Part shown: piece after piece, positions 51,581-60,897 of the stretch
How the letters are laid out: every line of letters begins with the position of its first letter
How positions within the stretch are numbered: position 1 is the first letter of the stretch
NCBI GenBank assembly: GCA_965222725.1
Contig: OZ244969.1
Coordinates: 3,038,001 to 3,102,000, forward strand
From: GCA-2748575 sp965222725
GTDB lineage: Bacteria > Pseudomonadota > Gammaproteobacteria > Pseudomonadales > Ketobacteraceae
Length of the DNA stretch: 64,000 bases
Direction: 5' to 3'
Position numbers and translations under genes: made by a program
Notes under the pieces: generated by a model
Told to the model about the DNA's origin: nothing
What the model saw: the letters and a program-made list of their open reading frames with translations, nothing else
The model's database searches: none

Positions 51581-53989
51581 TCAGCCCGTGGATTGCAGCC
51601 GGCTGCTTTCCTGGATGGCAGCCAGCAGTTCCTGCAGATCAAAAGGTTTAAAGATCACCCGGAAAAACTCGTGATTATCGGAAAGCTTGTCGGATAACCG
51701 GGCCATATCGGCGGTCAGGGCAATAACCGGAATATGTCGGGTTTCGGCATCCGATTTCAATCGGTGACAGGCTTCAATACCATCAAAATCCGGCAGATTG
51801 ATATCCATGATAATAATGTCCGGCTGCTCTTTACGGGCAAATTCCAGGCCTTCCGCTGCGGTTATGGCCTGCAGTAACTGATAGTGTTTTTGCTGCAGCA
51901 ACACTGCATGCATCAAGGTGATGTTGGACGGGTTGTCCTCCACATACAGTATCTTCATGGGTTGGGTATCCTGTCGCGCGGAAAGCGGTAATATCCCGGT
52001 TTCTGCGGAATAGTCTGCCTCGGCGGTGGGAATGTCCACCCAGAATCTGGAGCCCTGTCCGGGTTCACTGACAAAATCAATGGCACCGCCCATGTTTTCA
52101 ATCAGCTTGCGGGTAATCATTAATCCGATACCGGCACCCTCAATGGAAGAATTCTTGAAATCCAGCCGGGAAAACGGCTGAAAAACCTCATCCCGCCGCT
52201 CCGCTGGAATACCGTGCCCGGTGTCCTCAACGGTCATGCGTAACATGGCGTTGTCCAGCAGTTCGCAATTCACCTGCACCTGCCCGCCGGGTTTGTTGTA
52301 TTTGATGGCATTGGTAATCAGGTTAATCAGAATCTGCTTGAGCCGTATCTGATCGCCCCTGACCAGCGGGTGATTGCCGTTGCACACATGCTCCAGTTGT
52401 ACATCGGCCTTTCCGGCCTGTTCCGCCAGCATCTGCAGGCACTGCTGGGTGAGCTTGTGCAGGTCCACGTTCTCCAGCTGGATCTGGATCTGGCTGGACT
52501 CTATTCGGCTGAAATCGAGAATGTCATTCACCAGTTTCAATAGCAGCTTGCCGCCATCCAGAATCTGCCCGGCAAACATCAGCTGGTGCTGTTTCAGTTC
52601 CTCCTGGCTCAGCAACTGGGCAAAGCCAAGGATGGAATTTAATGGTGTGCGCAGTTCATGGCTCATCAGCGACAGAAACTCGGTTTTGGCGCGGTTGGCT
52701 TTTTCTGCCTTCAGGGTTGCCTGCAACAAACTTTCTTCAGCGCTTTTGGCACGGTCAATATCCTGTACTACGCCCAGCATCTTGCTCGCGGTGCCGGACT
52801 CATCCCGTGTCACATCGCCTTTTTCGTTTACCCAGTGAATACTGCCGTCAGGCCACACAATTCTGTGGTCAATATCATAGCGTGTTCCCCGTTCAATACA
52901 GGCATCAACGGCCCGTTGCACCCGCTCGCGGTCATCCGGGTGAACTGCCTGCAGAAAGTTGTCGTAACTGGTTTTCAGCTCCCCTTTGCGGTAGCCGAAC
53001 AAGGGCGCAATCTGTTCCGACCAGTACAGCTCGCCACTTCGGATATCCCAGTCCCAGGTGCCGATATTGGCGGCTATCTGGCCGCGATAAAACCGGTCAT
53101 TGGCAACCGCCAGATCCTGCACGGTAAATTCCAGATCCAGAAATTCAGCAAAGCTGTTAATGCAGGTTTTCAGAACACCGATCTTGCTTTCCAGATGGTG
53201 GTCGGACACGTCCAGGTTCCAGCAGAGTACAAGATTGCCCAGCCACTTCTGATTGGAAAACACCGGCAACCACCTGATCCGACGCAGGGGGATGTCCAGA
53301 ACCGGCAAACGTTCATGGGGTTGGTGGACGTTGCCGTTGCGGATTTCAAAGTCCATGGGCACGTTGCGATTTTGCAAACGGATATGATCGGTAAGATTGG
53401 TTACGTCCCGTGGCGAAAGCCCGTCACTGAAGCGGAAAAAAGGAATCTGTGAATGGGGGTGCTCGGCGTCCGGAATAAAAGTGATCAGATTGGCAACGGT
53501 AATGCGATTCAGCACTTGCAGGAAACGTTCAATTTTTTTGCCGGTACACTGGTGATCTCTGGCAACCCAGTGGTTTAACAGGCTCAGGGCCTGATAATTG
53601 AATGCCAGTGTTTCCCGGGCATCTTTTTCTGCCTGTATGTTACGCAGTATTCCGGTGAAGTAGATGTCGCCATCGATTTTTACATCATTGATCGCTAGGT
53701 AGCAGGTAATGAGTGAGCCATCCTTGCGTTTGGCAACCACTTCGCGACCCTGGCCGATGATGTGCTTCTCGCCGGTGTGCAGGTAGCGGCGAATGTACTG
53801 GTCGTGGTGGCTGGCCACATGGTCCTGCATCAGAATGGTAATGTTCTGCCCGGCCAACTCTTCCCGTTGATAGCCAAAGGTGTCCAGAGTGGCCTGATTA
53901 AGATCCACGATTTTGCCATGGGCATTAATGACCACCATGGGATCAACCGCGCTTTGCATTATGGCCTGATAAAACTGATCTTTACTCAC
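51581..53989 (-). CDS. PAS-rich cytoplasmic hybrid histidine kinase
   Basis: This 802-residue kinase has no membrane segment. An N-terminal PAS/PAC (1-125: DPMVVINAHGKIVDLNQATL, GQGREVVAKRKDGSLI) and a middle region of about 170 residues with GAF-like character come first. A PAS_3-type domain (about 295-420: IGTWDWDIRSGELYWSEQI, AVHPDDRERV) follows. HisKA has His444 in MSHELRTPLNSILG, the HATPase has INLITNAIKY, DTGHGIP and GAGIGLMI, and the receiver is ILYVEDNPSN...IMDINLPDFDG with FKP. The start lies 29 bases after the stop of a response-regulator gene on the same strand, so the two form a unit. Confidence 0.93.
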   Translation of the reverse strand: MSKDQFYQAIMQSAVDPMVVINAHGKIVDLNQATLDTFGYQREELAGQNITILMQDHVASHHDQYIRRYLHTGEKHIIGQGREVVAKRKDGSLITCYLAINDVKIDGDIYFTGILRNIQAEKDARETLAFNYQALSLLNHWVARDHQCTGKKIERFLQVLNRITVANLITFIPDAEHPHSQIPFFRFSDGLSPRDVTNLTDHIRLQNRNVPMDFEIRNGNVHQPHERLPVLDIPLRRIRWLPVFSNQKWLGNLVLCWNLDVSDHHLESKIGVLKTCINSFAEFLDLEFTVQDLAVANDRFYRGQIAANIGTWDWDIRSGELYWSEQIAPLFGYRKGELKTSYDNFLQAVHPDDRERVQRAVDACIERGTRYDIDHRIVWPDGSIHWVNEKGDVTRDESGTASKMLGVVQDIDRAKSAEESLLQATLKAEKANRAKTEFLSLMSHELRTPLNSILGFAQLLSQEELKQHQLMFAGQILDGGKLLLKLVNDILDFSRIESSQIQIQLENVDLHKLTQQCLQMLAEQAGKADVQLEHVCNGNHPLVRGDQIRLKQILINLITNAIKYNKPGGQVQVNCELLDNAMLRMTVEDTGHGIPAERRDEVFQPFSRLDFKNSSIEGAGIGLMITRKLIENMGGAIDFVSEPGQGSRFWVDIPTAEADYSAETGILPLSARQDTQPMKILYVEDNPSNITLMHAVLLQQKHYQLLQAITAAEGLEFARKEQPDIIIMDINLPDFDGIEACHRLKSDAETRHIPVIALTADMARLSDKLSDNHEFFRVIFKPFDLQELLAAIQESSRLQSTG

Positions 53990-54018
53990 AACGGAATATC
54001 AAATACCCGGTTACAACG

Positions 54019-55152
54019 TTAGTGTGGTTTTTGCATCAGGCCCACGGAATCGGAAATTCGTCCCATGGCAGATTGCAGCTTGCTGCGCAGATCCTGTTTT
54101 TTGTCCATGTCCGCACGGGCTTTTTCGATATAGGACAGAATTTCCTGTTCCTGGGTTTCGGTAAGGTCCAGGTGAAAGAAGGACTGCTCCAGCTGCTGGC
54201 AAAGCCTTTCAAAATCAAGGGACAGATGGGAAAAGAGTTCGTCAGTGAGATTCAGTATCTGGGCAAACTCCTGGTGAATGGTCTGGGAAGCGTCCTTTGC
54301 CTTTGTATCAATCAGTTTTTGCCTTTCCTTGTCACCGTTGATGATTTCCACACAGGCTTCAGCCGATTCAATCAGAATGGCCAGGTGATCCCGCAGGCGG
54401 CCGATCAGGGCCTCTTCCTGTACCGGCATATTCTTGATCAGCAAAACAATGTTTTTGCCGCTGAACAGATACTTTGCTCCGTAGGCGGTAATGCGGTCCG
54501 CATTCTGTGCCAGTTCCAGCAGCTCTTTTTCCATCAGGTTAAAGGGTTTGCCGTCGATTCGGGCCACCACCTCTCCTGACAGCAAACGAATCAGCACGGT
54601 AGCGTCCAGGCCAAACGCCTTCAGAGTGGTAAACAGGTGGTTAATAAAATCCGTTTCATCCCGTACCTGGGAAACGCCCCTGGCAAACTGAATCAGTTCC
54701 CCCAGCTCGCTGTTGGTGCGCATGGATTCAAAAGCCATGGCGGAGGCTTGCCGGGATTTTGCGCTCGCCTGGTCGCACAGCTCCTGGCGCATCAGGTGGG
54801 CACGAATCACCATGCGCAGTTCCTGCAGATCATAGGGTTTGGTGACATAGGAATCGCCACCGGCTTCATAACCTTTGAGGCGATCTTCAACGTCGCGCAT
54901 GCAGGACAGGAACACCACCGGAACGCTGCTCAGAGCCGGATGCCGGCGCAGGTGTTCACAAAACTGATAGCCATCCATGCCGGGCATATTCACATCCAGC
55001 ACGATCAGCTTGGGAGCCGTGGCGGCAATTCTTTCCAGCACTCCGTCGGTGGTGGAGTAGGTCTGAATGGCATAATCATCAGAGAAGGCGTGCTCAAAAA
55101 GCATCAGATGCGACTGATTATCATCGACATAACAGATCTGCGCTTTTTCCAT
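54019..55152 (-). CDS. Response regulator with GAF-like and coiled-coil output
   Basis: The product is 377 residues from ATG 55152 (GGGAA upstream); a longer in-frame opening exists. The receiver domain (1-120) has CYVDDNQSH, the phosphoacceptor in LIVLDVNMPGMDG and VTKPYD. The remainder is not a DNA-binding domain. A GAF-like segment (about 150-290: FINHLFTTLKAFGLDATVLI; NIVLLIKNMPVQEEALIG) precedes a long helical tail. It probably acts by protein contact within the pathway of the hybrid kinase encoded just downstream. Partner and output are not known. Confidence 0.88.
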   Translation of the reverse strand: MEKAQICYVDDNQSHLMLFEHAFSDDYAIQTYSTTDGVLERIAATAPKLIVLDVNMPGMDGYQFCEHLRRHPALSSVPVVFLSCMRDVEDRLKGYEAGGDSYVTKPYDLQELRMVIRAHLMRQELCDQASAKSRQASAMAFESMRTNSELGELIQFARGVSQVRDETDFINHLFTTLKAFGLDATVLIRLLSGEVVARIDGKPFNLMEKELLELAQNADRITAYGAKYLFSGKNIVLLIKNMPVQEEALIGRLRDHLAILIESAEACVEIINGDKERQKLIDTKAKDASQTIHQEFAQILNLTDELFSHLSLDFERLCQQLEQSFFHLDLTETQEQEILSYIEKARADMDKKQDLRSKLQSAMGRISDSVGLMQKPH

Positions 55153-55342
55153 ACAATTCCCGGGAACCTTATTAAATACACCAAAAATTATAAGGTTATT
55201 TATAGGGGGCGTACTGAGCCCTGTCAAAGGTTGCCAGTATTTCTTGATGATTATTTGATCGCTTTTGGTTTCACATACCCAAATTTACAGGGAAATGTTA
55301 TAAAGATTCCTTTCACTAATGGCGTTTGCTTCTAAGGTGCCT

Positions 55343-55717
55343 ATGACTGAAGATGAAAAGCCGGACTTTTCCGGGTTATCCAATGACGAGAAAAACTGGG
55401 GAGTTTACTGCCACCTGGCCACTTTCCTGGGTATATTCCTGCCTGCGCTGGGGAATTTTCTGGGCCCGGGCCTGATCTGGTTGCTGAAAAAAGAGGAGTT
55501 TCCCTTTGTGGCGGATCAGGGCAGAGAGGTGCTGAACTTTCAGATTACCCTGCTGCTGATTTCCATCGCGGGTGGTTTTCTGTCGGCCGTCTTTATTGGC
55601 GTGGTGATGTTGTGGCTGCTGCCGTTCTACTGGCTGATCATGACCATTGTCGGCGCTGTTAAAGCCAGCGAGGGCGCGGCTTTCCGTTATCCTCTGACAC
55701 TGCGTTTGATCAAGTAG
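55343..55717 (+). CDS. DUF4870 membrane protein
   Basis: This 124-residue protein starts at ATG 55343, which follows AAGG by 6 bases; an in-frame ATG at 55319 lacks a site. NWGVYCHLATFLGIFLPALG, LIWLLKKEEFPFVADQGREV and three or so hydrophobic helices (to VVMLWLLPFYWLIMTIVGAV) are the marks of DUF4870, also called the Tic20-like family. Function in bacteria is not established. It stands alone, with a strong hairpin after its stop shared with the converging FrmA gene. Confidence 0.85.
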   Translation: MTEDEKPDFSGLSNDEKNWGVYCHLATFLGIFLPALGNFLGPGLIWLLKKEEFPFVADQGREVLNFQITLLLISIAGGFLSAVFIGVVMLWLLPFYWLIMTIVGAVKASEGAAFRYPLTLRLIK

Positions 55718-55723
55718 AATCAA

Positions 55724-55747
55724 GCAAGGAGGCTGCGGCCTCCTTGC
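55724..55747. terminator. Hairpin between convergent genes
   Basis: GCAAGGAGGC, loop TGCG and GCCTCCTTGC form a perfect 10-bp stem in the 39-base gap between the DUF4870 gene and frmA. No clear T-run follows on either strand, so bidirectional termination is likely but not certain. Confidence 0.6.
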
Positions 55748-55756
55748 AGGTTCCAG

Positions 55757-56869
55757 CTAGAACAAAATCACCGAGCGGATACTTTCCCCGGCGTGCATCA
55801 GGTCAAAGGCACGATTAATGTCATCCAGTGGCATGGTGTGCGTTACAAATTCATCCACTTTGATTTCGCCGCGCATGTATTTTTCCACGTACTCCGGCAA
55901 CTGGCTGCGGCCCTTCACGCCACCGAAGGCACTACCGCGCCACACTCTGCCGGTCACCAGTTGAAAGGGGCGGGTGGAGATTTCTTCGCCGGCACCGGCC
56001 ACACCGATAATCGTGGATTCTCCCCAGCCTTTATGACAGCACTCCAATGCCGCGCGCATGGTGTTAACGTTGCCAATGGCTTCAAAGGAATAATCGACGC
56101 CGCCGTCTGTCAGATCGATAATCACTTCCTGAATGGGTGAGCCGGGGTAATCTTTGGGGTTCACAAAATCCGTGGCCCCCAGCAATTTGGCCATTTCGAA
56201 TTTGTCTTCGTTGATATCCACAACAATAATGCGGCTGGCCTTGGCCAGCACAGCTCCCTGAATAACACTCAGGCCCACACCGCCCAGGCCGAACACCGCC
56301 ACTGTGCTGCCGGGTTCCACTTTGGCCGTATGCAGCACGGCGCCGATACCGGTGGTAATGCCGCAGCCCAGCAAACAGACTTTATCCAGCGGGGCTTCTT
56401 TACTGATTTTTGCCACGGCAATTTCCGGCATCACGGTGTACTCGGAAAAGGTGGAGGTGCCCATAAAGTGGTGAATCTGTTTGTTATTCACCGAAAAGCG
56501 GGTGGTGTGGTCGGGCATTAACCCCTGGCCCTGGGTGGCACGAATTGCCTGGCACAAATTGGTTTTACCAGACAGACAGAATTTGCATTGGCCACATTCC
56601 GGCGTGTAGAGGGGAATCACATGATCGCCCACCGATACACTGGTAACACCTTCGCCTACTTCCACCACTTCGCCAGCGCCTTCGTGGCCCAGGATAGAGG
56701 GAAATATACCTTCGGGATCATCACCACTCAGGGTAAAGGCATCGGTATGGCACACGCCTGATGCGGCAATTTTTATCATGACTTCGCCGGCCTTGGGTGG
56801 CGCGACCTCAACTTCTTCAATGGTTAACGGTTTGCCTGCTTCCCAGGCGACAGCAGCGCGTGATTTCAT
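55757..56869 (-). CDS. frmA: S-(hydroxymethyl)glutathione dehydrogenase / class III alcohol dehydrogenase
   Basis: This 370-residue zinc-dependent medium-chain dehydrogenase has catalytic zinc ligands in GVCHTD and LGHEGAG, and structural zinc Cys residues in PECGQCKFCLSGKTNLC. The Rossmann turn is VFGLGGVGLSVIQG with VVDINEDKFEMAKLLGATDF. SAFGGVKGRSQLP and the length are typical of class III enzymes. The enzyme oxidises the formaldehyde-glutathione adduct with NAD+ and also reduces S-nitrosoglutathione. No S-formylglutathione hydrolase or FrmR gene is adjacent. AAGGA lies 8 bases before the start. Confidence 0.96.
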   Translation of the reverse strand: MKSRAAVAWEAGKPLTIEEVEVAPPKAGEVMIKIAASGVCHTDAFTLSGDDPEGIFPSILGHEGAGEVVEVGEGVTSVSVGDHVIPLYTPECGQCKFCLSGKTNLCQAIRATQGQGLMPDHTTRFSVNNKQIHHFMGTSTFSEYTVMPEIAVAKISKEAPLDKVCLLGCGITTGIGAVLHTAKVEPGSTVAVFGLGGVGLSVIQGAVLAKASRIIVVDINEDKFEMAKLLGATDFVNPKDYPGSPIQEVIIDLTDGGVDYSFEAIGNVNTMRAALECCHKGWGESTIIGVAGAGEEISTRPFQLVTGRVWRGSAFGGVKGRSQLPEYVEKYMRGEIKVDEFVTHTMPLDDINRAFDLMHAGESIRSVILF

Positions 56870-57241
56870 TTTATTAATTCCTTATGAAGACTGAATCTTT
56901 GCCAGTGTCTGTATTGGTTATGACTTTATAATGGATCGTTATGAATGATCTGTCCTGAAGATAGCAATCTGATCCCTGAATGAACAGGGTTAATTACCTG
57001 ATAAAGGTTGAAAAATTCCATAATGCTCCAACGATTGCTATGAGAGGCTCGAATTTTCAGAGTCTTAAAACTGAAAAACAGGGTCTCAAATTTGTTCGCT
57101 AATTGTCTGGCAATCTGAGTGACAGATAAAAGTTTTTGCACTTTAACGGACTGCCTCAGGTGCCATTTGCACAGCATTGAAGCAAATCAAAAGCTTTCAT
57201 AAAAAATGTGAATTAAATGATAGTTGTGTACGGAAAGTTGC
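56870..57241. other. AT-rich intergenic region without a supported gene
   Basis: These bases lie between the start of frmA and the promoter of the phasin-like gene. They are AT-rich and hold a minus-strand open frame (56926-57177) with no ribosome site and unlikely composition. I see no tRNA, repeat or strong hairpin. The frmA promoter should be here, but I could not identify it. Confidence 0.5.
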
Positions 57242-57270
57242 TTGAGACAAACGCGCGACAGGATTAGAAT
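57242..57270 (+). promoter_or_regulatory. Sigma70 promoter of the phasin-like gene
   Basis: TTGAGA (5 of 6), a 17-base spacer and TAGAAT (5 of 6) lie 56 bases before ATG 57326. This is among the best-matching promoters in the window and suggests strong expression. Confidence 0.75.
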
Positions 57271-57325
57271 TTTTTTACTTCAGGGTGTTCAACCATAAAG
57301 AATGGAAGTTGATAAGGATGTAACA

Positions 57326-58135
57326 ATGACGAAGACAACAGAAGCTAATACGACTGCGGAAAACGAAAACACCGATCTTAAAGCGGAGGCAAAATCCATG
57401 TTGGAAGAAGCGCGTAGCAGCTTGCGTGATATCAGGCTCACCGGCCTGGGACTTTGGGATAAAGCCAACGCCCAAACCCGCAAAACGCTGGACAGTATCA
57501 AAACCCGTGGCGAGGAAAAACTTTCCAGCGATGAATCCGCCGCGGACGCTGAAACAGAATCGTCCTTGTACAAGAAAGCCATGGCCGCTTTTGAACAGTC
57601 ATTGAATCAGGCCCGGGCCTATAGCCTGGCATCCTATGAGGAAGCGGCAGAAAATACCCAGCAGCTTTCCGACTGGCTGACCCGGACTTTTAATGATGCC
57701 GGAACCGAACTGGATGCCGGAGAAGAAAAACCTATCTCCCGCATTGGCCGGAACCTGGAGCAAACCAGCAAAACGTTCAGCCGTCTTACCCGTGAAGTTC
57801 GCGAGTCCACTCAGGAAATACTGGACGCAGCCAAAAAAGAAGGTAAAGACGTAGACTATGAAATGCGGAAAGCGTTGTTTGGTCGCCAGTCAACACTGGA
57901 AAGCCGCATTCAGTCTTTCTGGAATGCCCTTGGCCTGGTGAACAAGCAGGAAATGGAAGAAGTAAACCGCAAACTGGTATTGCTGGCCGCTTCTCTGGAA
58001 AGCCAGCTGGATGAAGAAAGCAAATCACTGGTTTACCTTAACCGCCGCCAGCAGGATCGCCGGGTAAAGCAGCAACCGGTGGAGTTTGAAAAGCGGCTCC
58101 GTGATCGCCGCGAAGAAGACCGCATGGCATCATAA
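57326..58135 (+). CDS. Phasin-like coiled-coil protein
   Basis: The product is 269 residues from ATG 57326, with AAGGA 7 bases upstream; ATG 57302 is in frame but less well placed. It is almost wholly helical, charged and Ala/Glu-rich, with amphipathic stretches such as LYKKAMAAFEQSLNQARAYS and RIGRNLEQTSKTFSRLTREV. A C-terminal segment (ALGLVNKQEMEEVNRKLVLL) is reminiscent of the PhaF/PhaI phasin region that coats polyhydroxyalkanoate granules. No PHA synthase gene is near, so a role in granules is inference. A strong promoter and a clean terminator bracket the gene, as expected for an abundant structural protein. Confidence 0.65.
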   Translation: MTKTTEANTTAENENTDLKAEAKSMLEEARSSLRDIRLTGLGLWDKANAQTRKTLDSIKTRGEEKLSSDESAADAETESSLYKKAMAAFEQSLNQARAYSLASYEEAAENTQQLSDWLTRTFNDAGTELDAGEEKPISRIGRNLEQTSKTFSRLTREVRESTQEILDAAKKEGKDVDYEMRKALFGRQSTLESRIQSFWNALGLVNKQEMEEVNRKLVLLAASLESQLDEESKSLVYLNRRQQDRRVKQQPVEFEKRLRDRREEDRMAS

Positions 58136-58147
58136 ATAAAGCGTTTT

Positions 58148-58174
58148 AAAAGCCTTCCCCCGGAAGGCTTTTTT
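58148..58174. terminator. Bidirectional Rho-independent terminator
   Basis: AAAAGCCTTCC, loop CCC and GGAAGGCTTTT form an 11-bp stem running into a T-run, 12 bases after the phasin-like stop. The A-run on the other side gives a T-run on the minus strand, so it can also end the hrpB transcript, whose stop codon lies at its edge. Confidence 0.9.
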
Positions 58175-60677
58175 ACAGGTGCCGTTTGGTTTTAGTGGTT
58201 GCCTGGGCATTTGCCGGGTCGTCGGGCCAGTAATGTTTGGGGTAACGGCCCCGCATGTCTTTGGCCACCTCGGCATAGCTGCCTTGCCAGAAAGCCACCA
58301 GATCGCGAGTGATCTGAATGGGCCGGTTTGCCGGCGAAAGAATTTCAATCAGTAGTGGCTGGCCGTCACCGGTAACCGGGTGCCGGGTCAGTCCGTAGAG
58401 CTCCTGCATTCGGGCCCTGAGTATCGGGCCTTTCTCCGGATCATAATCAATGGTTCGTAAACTGCCGGTAGGCAGAGTCCAGCTGGCGGGTGCCTGTTGC
58501 TCCAGTCGGGTTTGTTGTTCCCAGGCGAGCTGCGCCAGTAAAATCTGTGTCAGGTTAAGCCGGTGGAAATCCGCCCGCCGTTTTATGCCGGCAAGGTAGG
58601 GCAGCAACCAGTGATCCAGCTCAGTCAGTAACGCGGTATCGCTCCAGTCAGGCCAGTGTTCCGGTTGCTGCCGGTGCAGCCAAAGAATGCGTTGTTGCAA
58701 CGCCCGGTCCTGGTCCTGCCAGGGCAAACATTGCAGGCCCAGGGCACGAATACCTTCCAGCAAACATTGCCCCACAAGATCCGGGTCATCCGGGTCGCAA
58801 AGTCGCTGTTCCAGCACCAGATGGTGAAAATGCACCTGTTCCATGCTTTCAACGGATTCTTTTTGCGAATTCCATTGCACGGTTTGTGATGTCTGAAAAT
58901 GTTCACCCAGTGCTGTTTCCAGTTGTGCCGGCGACATGGCGCAGGCAAGTTTTATATAAGGTTCGCGTTCCTTTCCGCCGGCATCCAGCACAATCAGATA
59001 TTCCTGACCCGCCAGGTTATCCTCCGGATTCAGCTGCGCGCCTTTGCCATTGGCCATCAGGTAGCGGTGGTGAGAGTTTTTCCGCCGGCGTGCCACATGC
59101 TCAGGAAAGGCGCGGGCCAGGCTGATACCGATTTCGTTATTTTCGATGGTGTCCTGCTGCCACTGGTACCGGGCCCGTTTCAGCAGTTGCTGACTCAGTT
59201 TTTTAATGCGCTCCCAGGTACCGCGATGTAACTCCCCCACGGAACGGGTGGATTGCCATAAACTCAGGCGCAATCCCAGATCCGACTGGGGCCATTGCTG
59301 ATGAAATCGCAAGGGATCGCCCTCGGACAGGATGGCAGCGGATGCCAAGGCAGCGGACTGAAGCCGGGGCTGATCACTCACCACAATCAGTTGTGCCAGT
59401 CGCGGGTGAATCCCCATGGAGGCCATGCGTTTTCCGGCGGCTGTCATCATGCCGTTACTGTGAATCGCATTCATATCCAGAAGGGTGGTCTGGGCCCGTT
59501 CCAGCGCATTGGCATCCGGCGGGGTAAGCAGTTGCAGCTCATCGGCGTCCGTACAACCCCAGATGGCCATCTCCAGTGCCACCGGCAGCAAATCCGTGCG
59601 CATCATTTCCGGGTCGCTGAAGGCTTTCATCTGGCGTTGTTCGGTTTCGCTCCAGGCGCGATAACAATAACCGGCAGCGACACGTCCGGCACGGCCCCGT
59701 CGTTGTTCGGCCGAGGCTGCGGAAATTTTTTCTGTTACCAGTACGTTCATGCCCTTGCGTTCATCGTAGCGGGATACGCGTGCCAGGCCACTGTCGATCA
59801 CCACACCTATACCTTCAATGGTGACACTGGTTTCTGCCACGTTGGTGGTGAGTACTATTTTGCGCTGCTTGTTTGCCGGTGGTGCGATGGCTTCCTGCTG
59901 GCGTTCCTGGGAAAGGGCAGAATGCAATCGGTATAACCGGCACTCATCCGGCAGCTCTTCCTGTTCCAGTTGCTCGTATAGCCGGTTGATTTCCTTCATG
60001 CCTGGCAGGAACACCAGCACGCTGCCGGTGTGCTGATGCAGGCTTTCCCGGATCAGTCCTGCCAGATGGGGTTCCAGCCGTTGACCTGCAGCCAGGGGCC
60101 GGTAAAAAGTGTCTACCGGAAACATGCGCCCTTCGGAACAGATTAAAGGGGCGTCCAGCCATTGGGAAAGCTGCGCGCCGTTCAGGGTGGCGGACATCAC
60201 CAGCAGCTGTAACGGCTTGTCTGCTTCCCGTAAGCCCTGTTGGGTTTCCAGTGCAAAGGCCAGCGCCAGATCATTAATTACCGAGCGTTCATGAAACTCG
60301 TCAAAAATCACCAGAGAAATATCACTGAGTTCCGGATCCGTCTGGAGCATGCGCAGAAAAATCCCTTCGGTCACCACTTCAATACGGGTGCCGGCAGATT
60401 TTTTCTGATCAAACCGGGTGGTATAGCCAATGGTTTTACCCGGCGTTTCCCCCAGCAGGTCCGCCATGCGCCAGGCAGCGCCATACACCGCCAGACGGCG
60501 GGGCTGGATAACGATGATGCGGCCCCTGTTTTGCAGTTCGTCCATCAGTGCCAGTGGCACCAGGGTGGTTTTGCCGGCGCCGGGGGGCGCCTGAATCACC
60601 AGCCGGGAGTGTTGTTGCAGTGCATTGCGAATATCGGCAAGGCAGGATTCTATGGGGAGAGATACAGGGTGCGTCAT
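58173..60677 (-). CDS. hrpB: ATP-dependent RNA helicase HrpB
   Basis: This 834-residue DEAH/RHA-type helicase has the Walker A QAPPGAGKTT, the Walker B IFDEFHERS, motif III MSATLNG, LVFLPGMKEI, TNVAETSVTIEGIGVVIDSG and the arginine-finger motif EQRRGRAGRVAAG. The C-terminal HrpB-specific domain ends near LIEILSPANRPIQITRDLVA. The length is that expected of proteobacterial HrpB. Its cellular role is not well defined; relatives act on RNA. It is on the minus strand with its end in the terminator shared with the phasin-like gene and no evident operon partner. Confidence 0.96.
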   Translation of the reverse strand: MTHPVSLPIESCLADIRNALQQHSRLVIQAPPGAGKTTLVPLALMDELQNRGRIIVIQPRRLAVYGAAWRMADLLGETPGKTIGYTTRFDQKKSAGTRIEVVTEGIFLRMLQTDPELSDISLVIFDEFHERSVINDLALAFALETQQGLREADKPLQLLVMSATLNGAQLSQWLDAPLICSEGRMFPVDTFYRPLAAGQRLEPHLAGLIRESLHQHTGSVLVFLPGMKEINRLYEQLEQEELPDECRLYRLHSALSQERQQEAIAPPANKQRKIVLTTNVAETSVTIEGIGVVIDSGLARVSRYDERKGMNVLVTEKISAASAEQRRGRAGRVAAGYCYRAWSETEQRQMKAFSDPEMMRTDLLPVALEMAIWGCTDADELQLLTPPDANALERAQTTLLDMNAIHSNGMMTAAGKRMASMGIHPRLAQLIVVSDQPRLQSAALASAAILSEGDPLRFHQQWPQSDLGLRLSLWQSTRSVGELHRGTWERIKKLSQQLLKRARYQWQQDTIENNEIGISLARAFPEHVARRRKNSHHRYLMANGKGAQLNPEDNLAGQEYLIVLDAGGKEREPYIKLACAMSPAQLETALGEHFQTSQTVQWNSQKESVESMEQVHFHHLVLEQRLCDPDDPDLVGQCLLEGIRALGLQCLPWQDQDRALQQRILWLHRQQPEHWPDWSDTALLTELDHWLLPYLAGIKRRADFHRLNLTQILLAQLAWEQQTRLEQQAPASWTLPTGSLRTIDYDPEKGPILRARMQELYGLTRHPVTGDGQPLLIEILSPANRPIQITRDLVAFWQGSYAEVAKDMRGRYPKHYWPDDPANAQATTKTKRHL

Positions 60678-60897
60678 AGCGAGTGGGTTTGGCTGGCAGA
60701 TCCGGTCGAATTTTTGGGCAAGCTATCACAGCTACCCTGGGCTCTCAACCGGAAAGCACGATGCCGCACTGAGCGTATTCACGGGTGCCGGGTGCATTGC
60801 CGTTGAACGGAGAAACTGCCGCAACGAGTTTTGACTAAGGCTGCAGAGTGGCAGACACTAATCGTTGCGTAACCCGAATTCAATTCAAAGAGACACG

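Noticed and set aside
56926..57177. Open frame of 83 codons on the minus strand upstream of frmA
   Set aside because: No ribosome site, no recognisable domain and composition unlike neighbouring genes; treated as chance.
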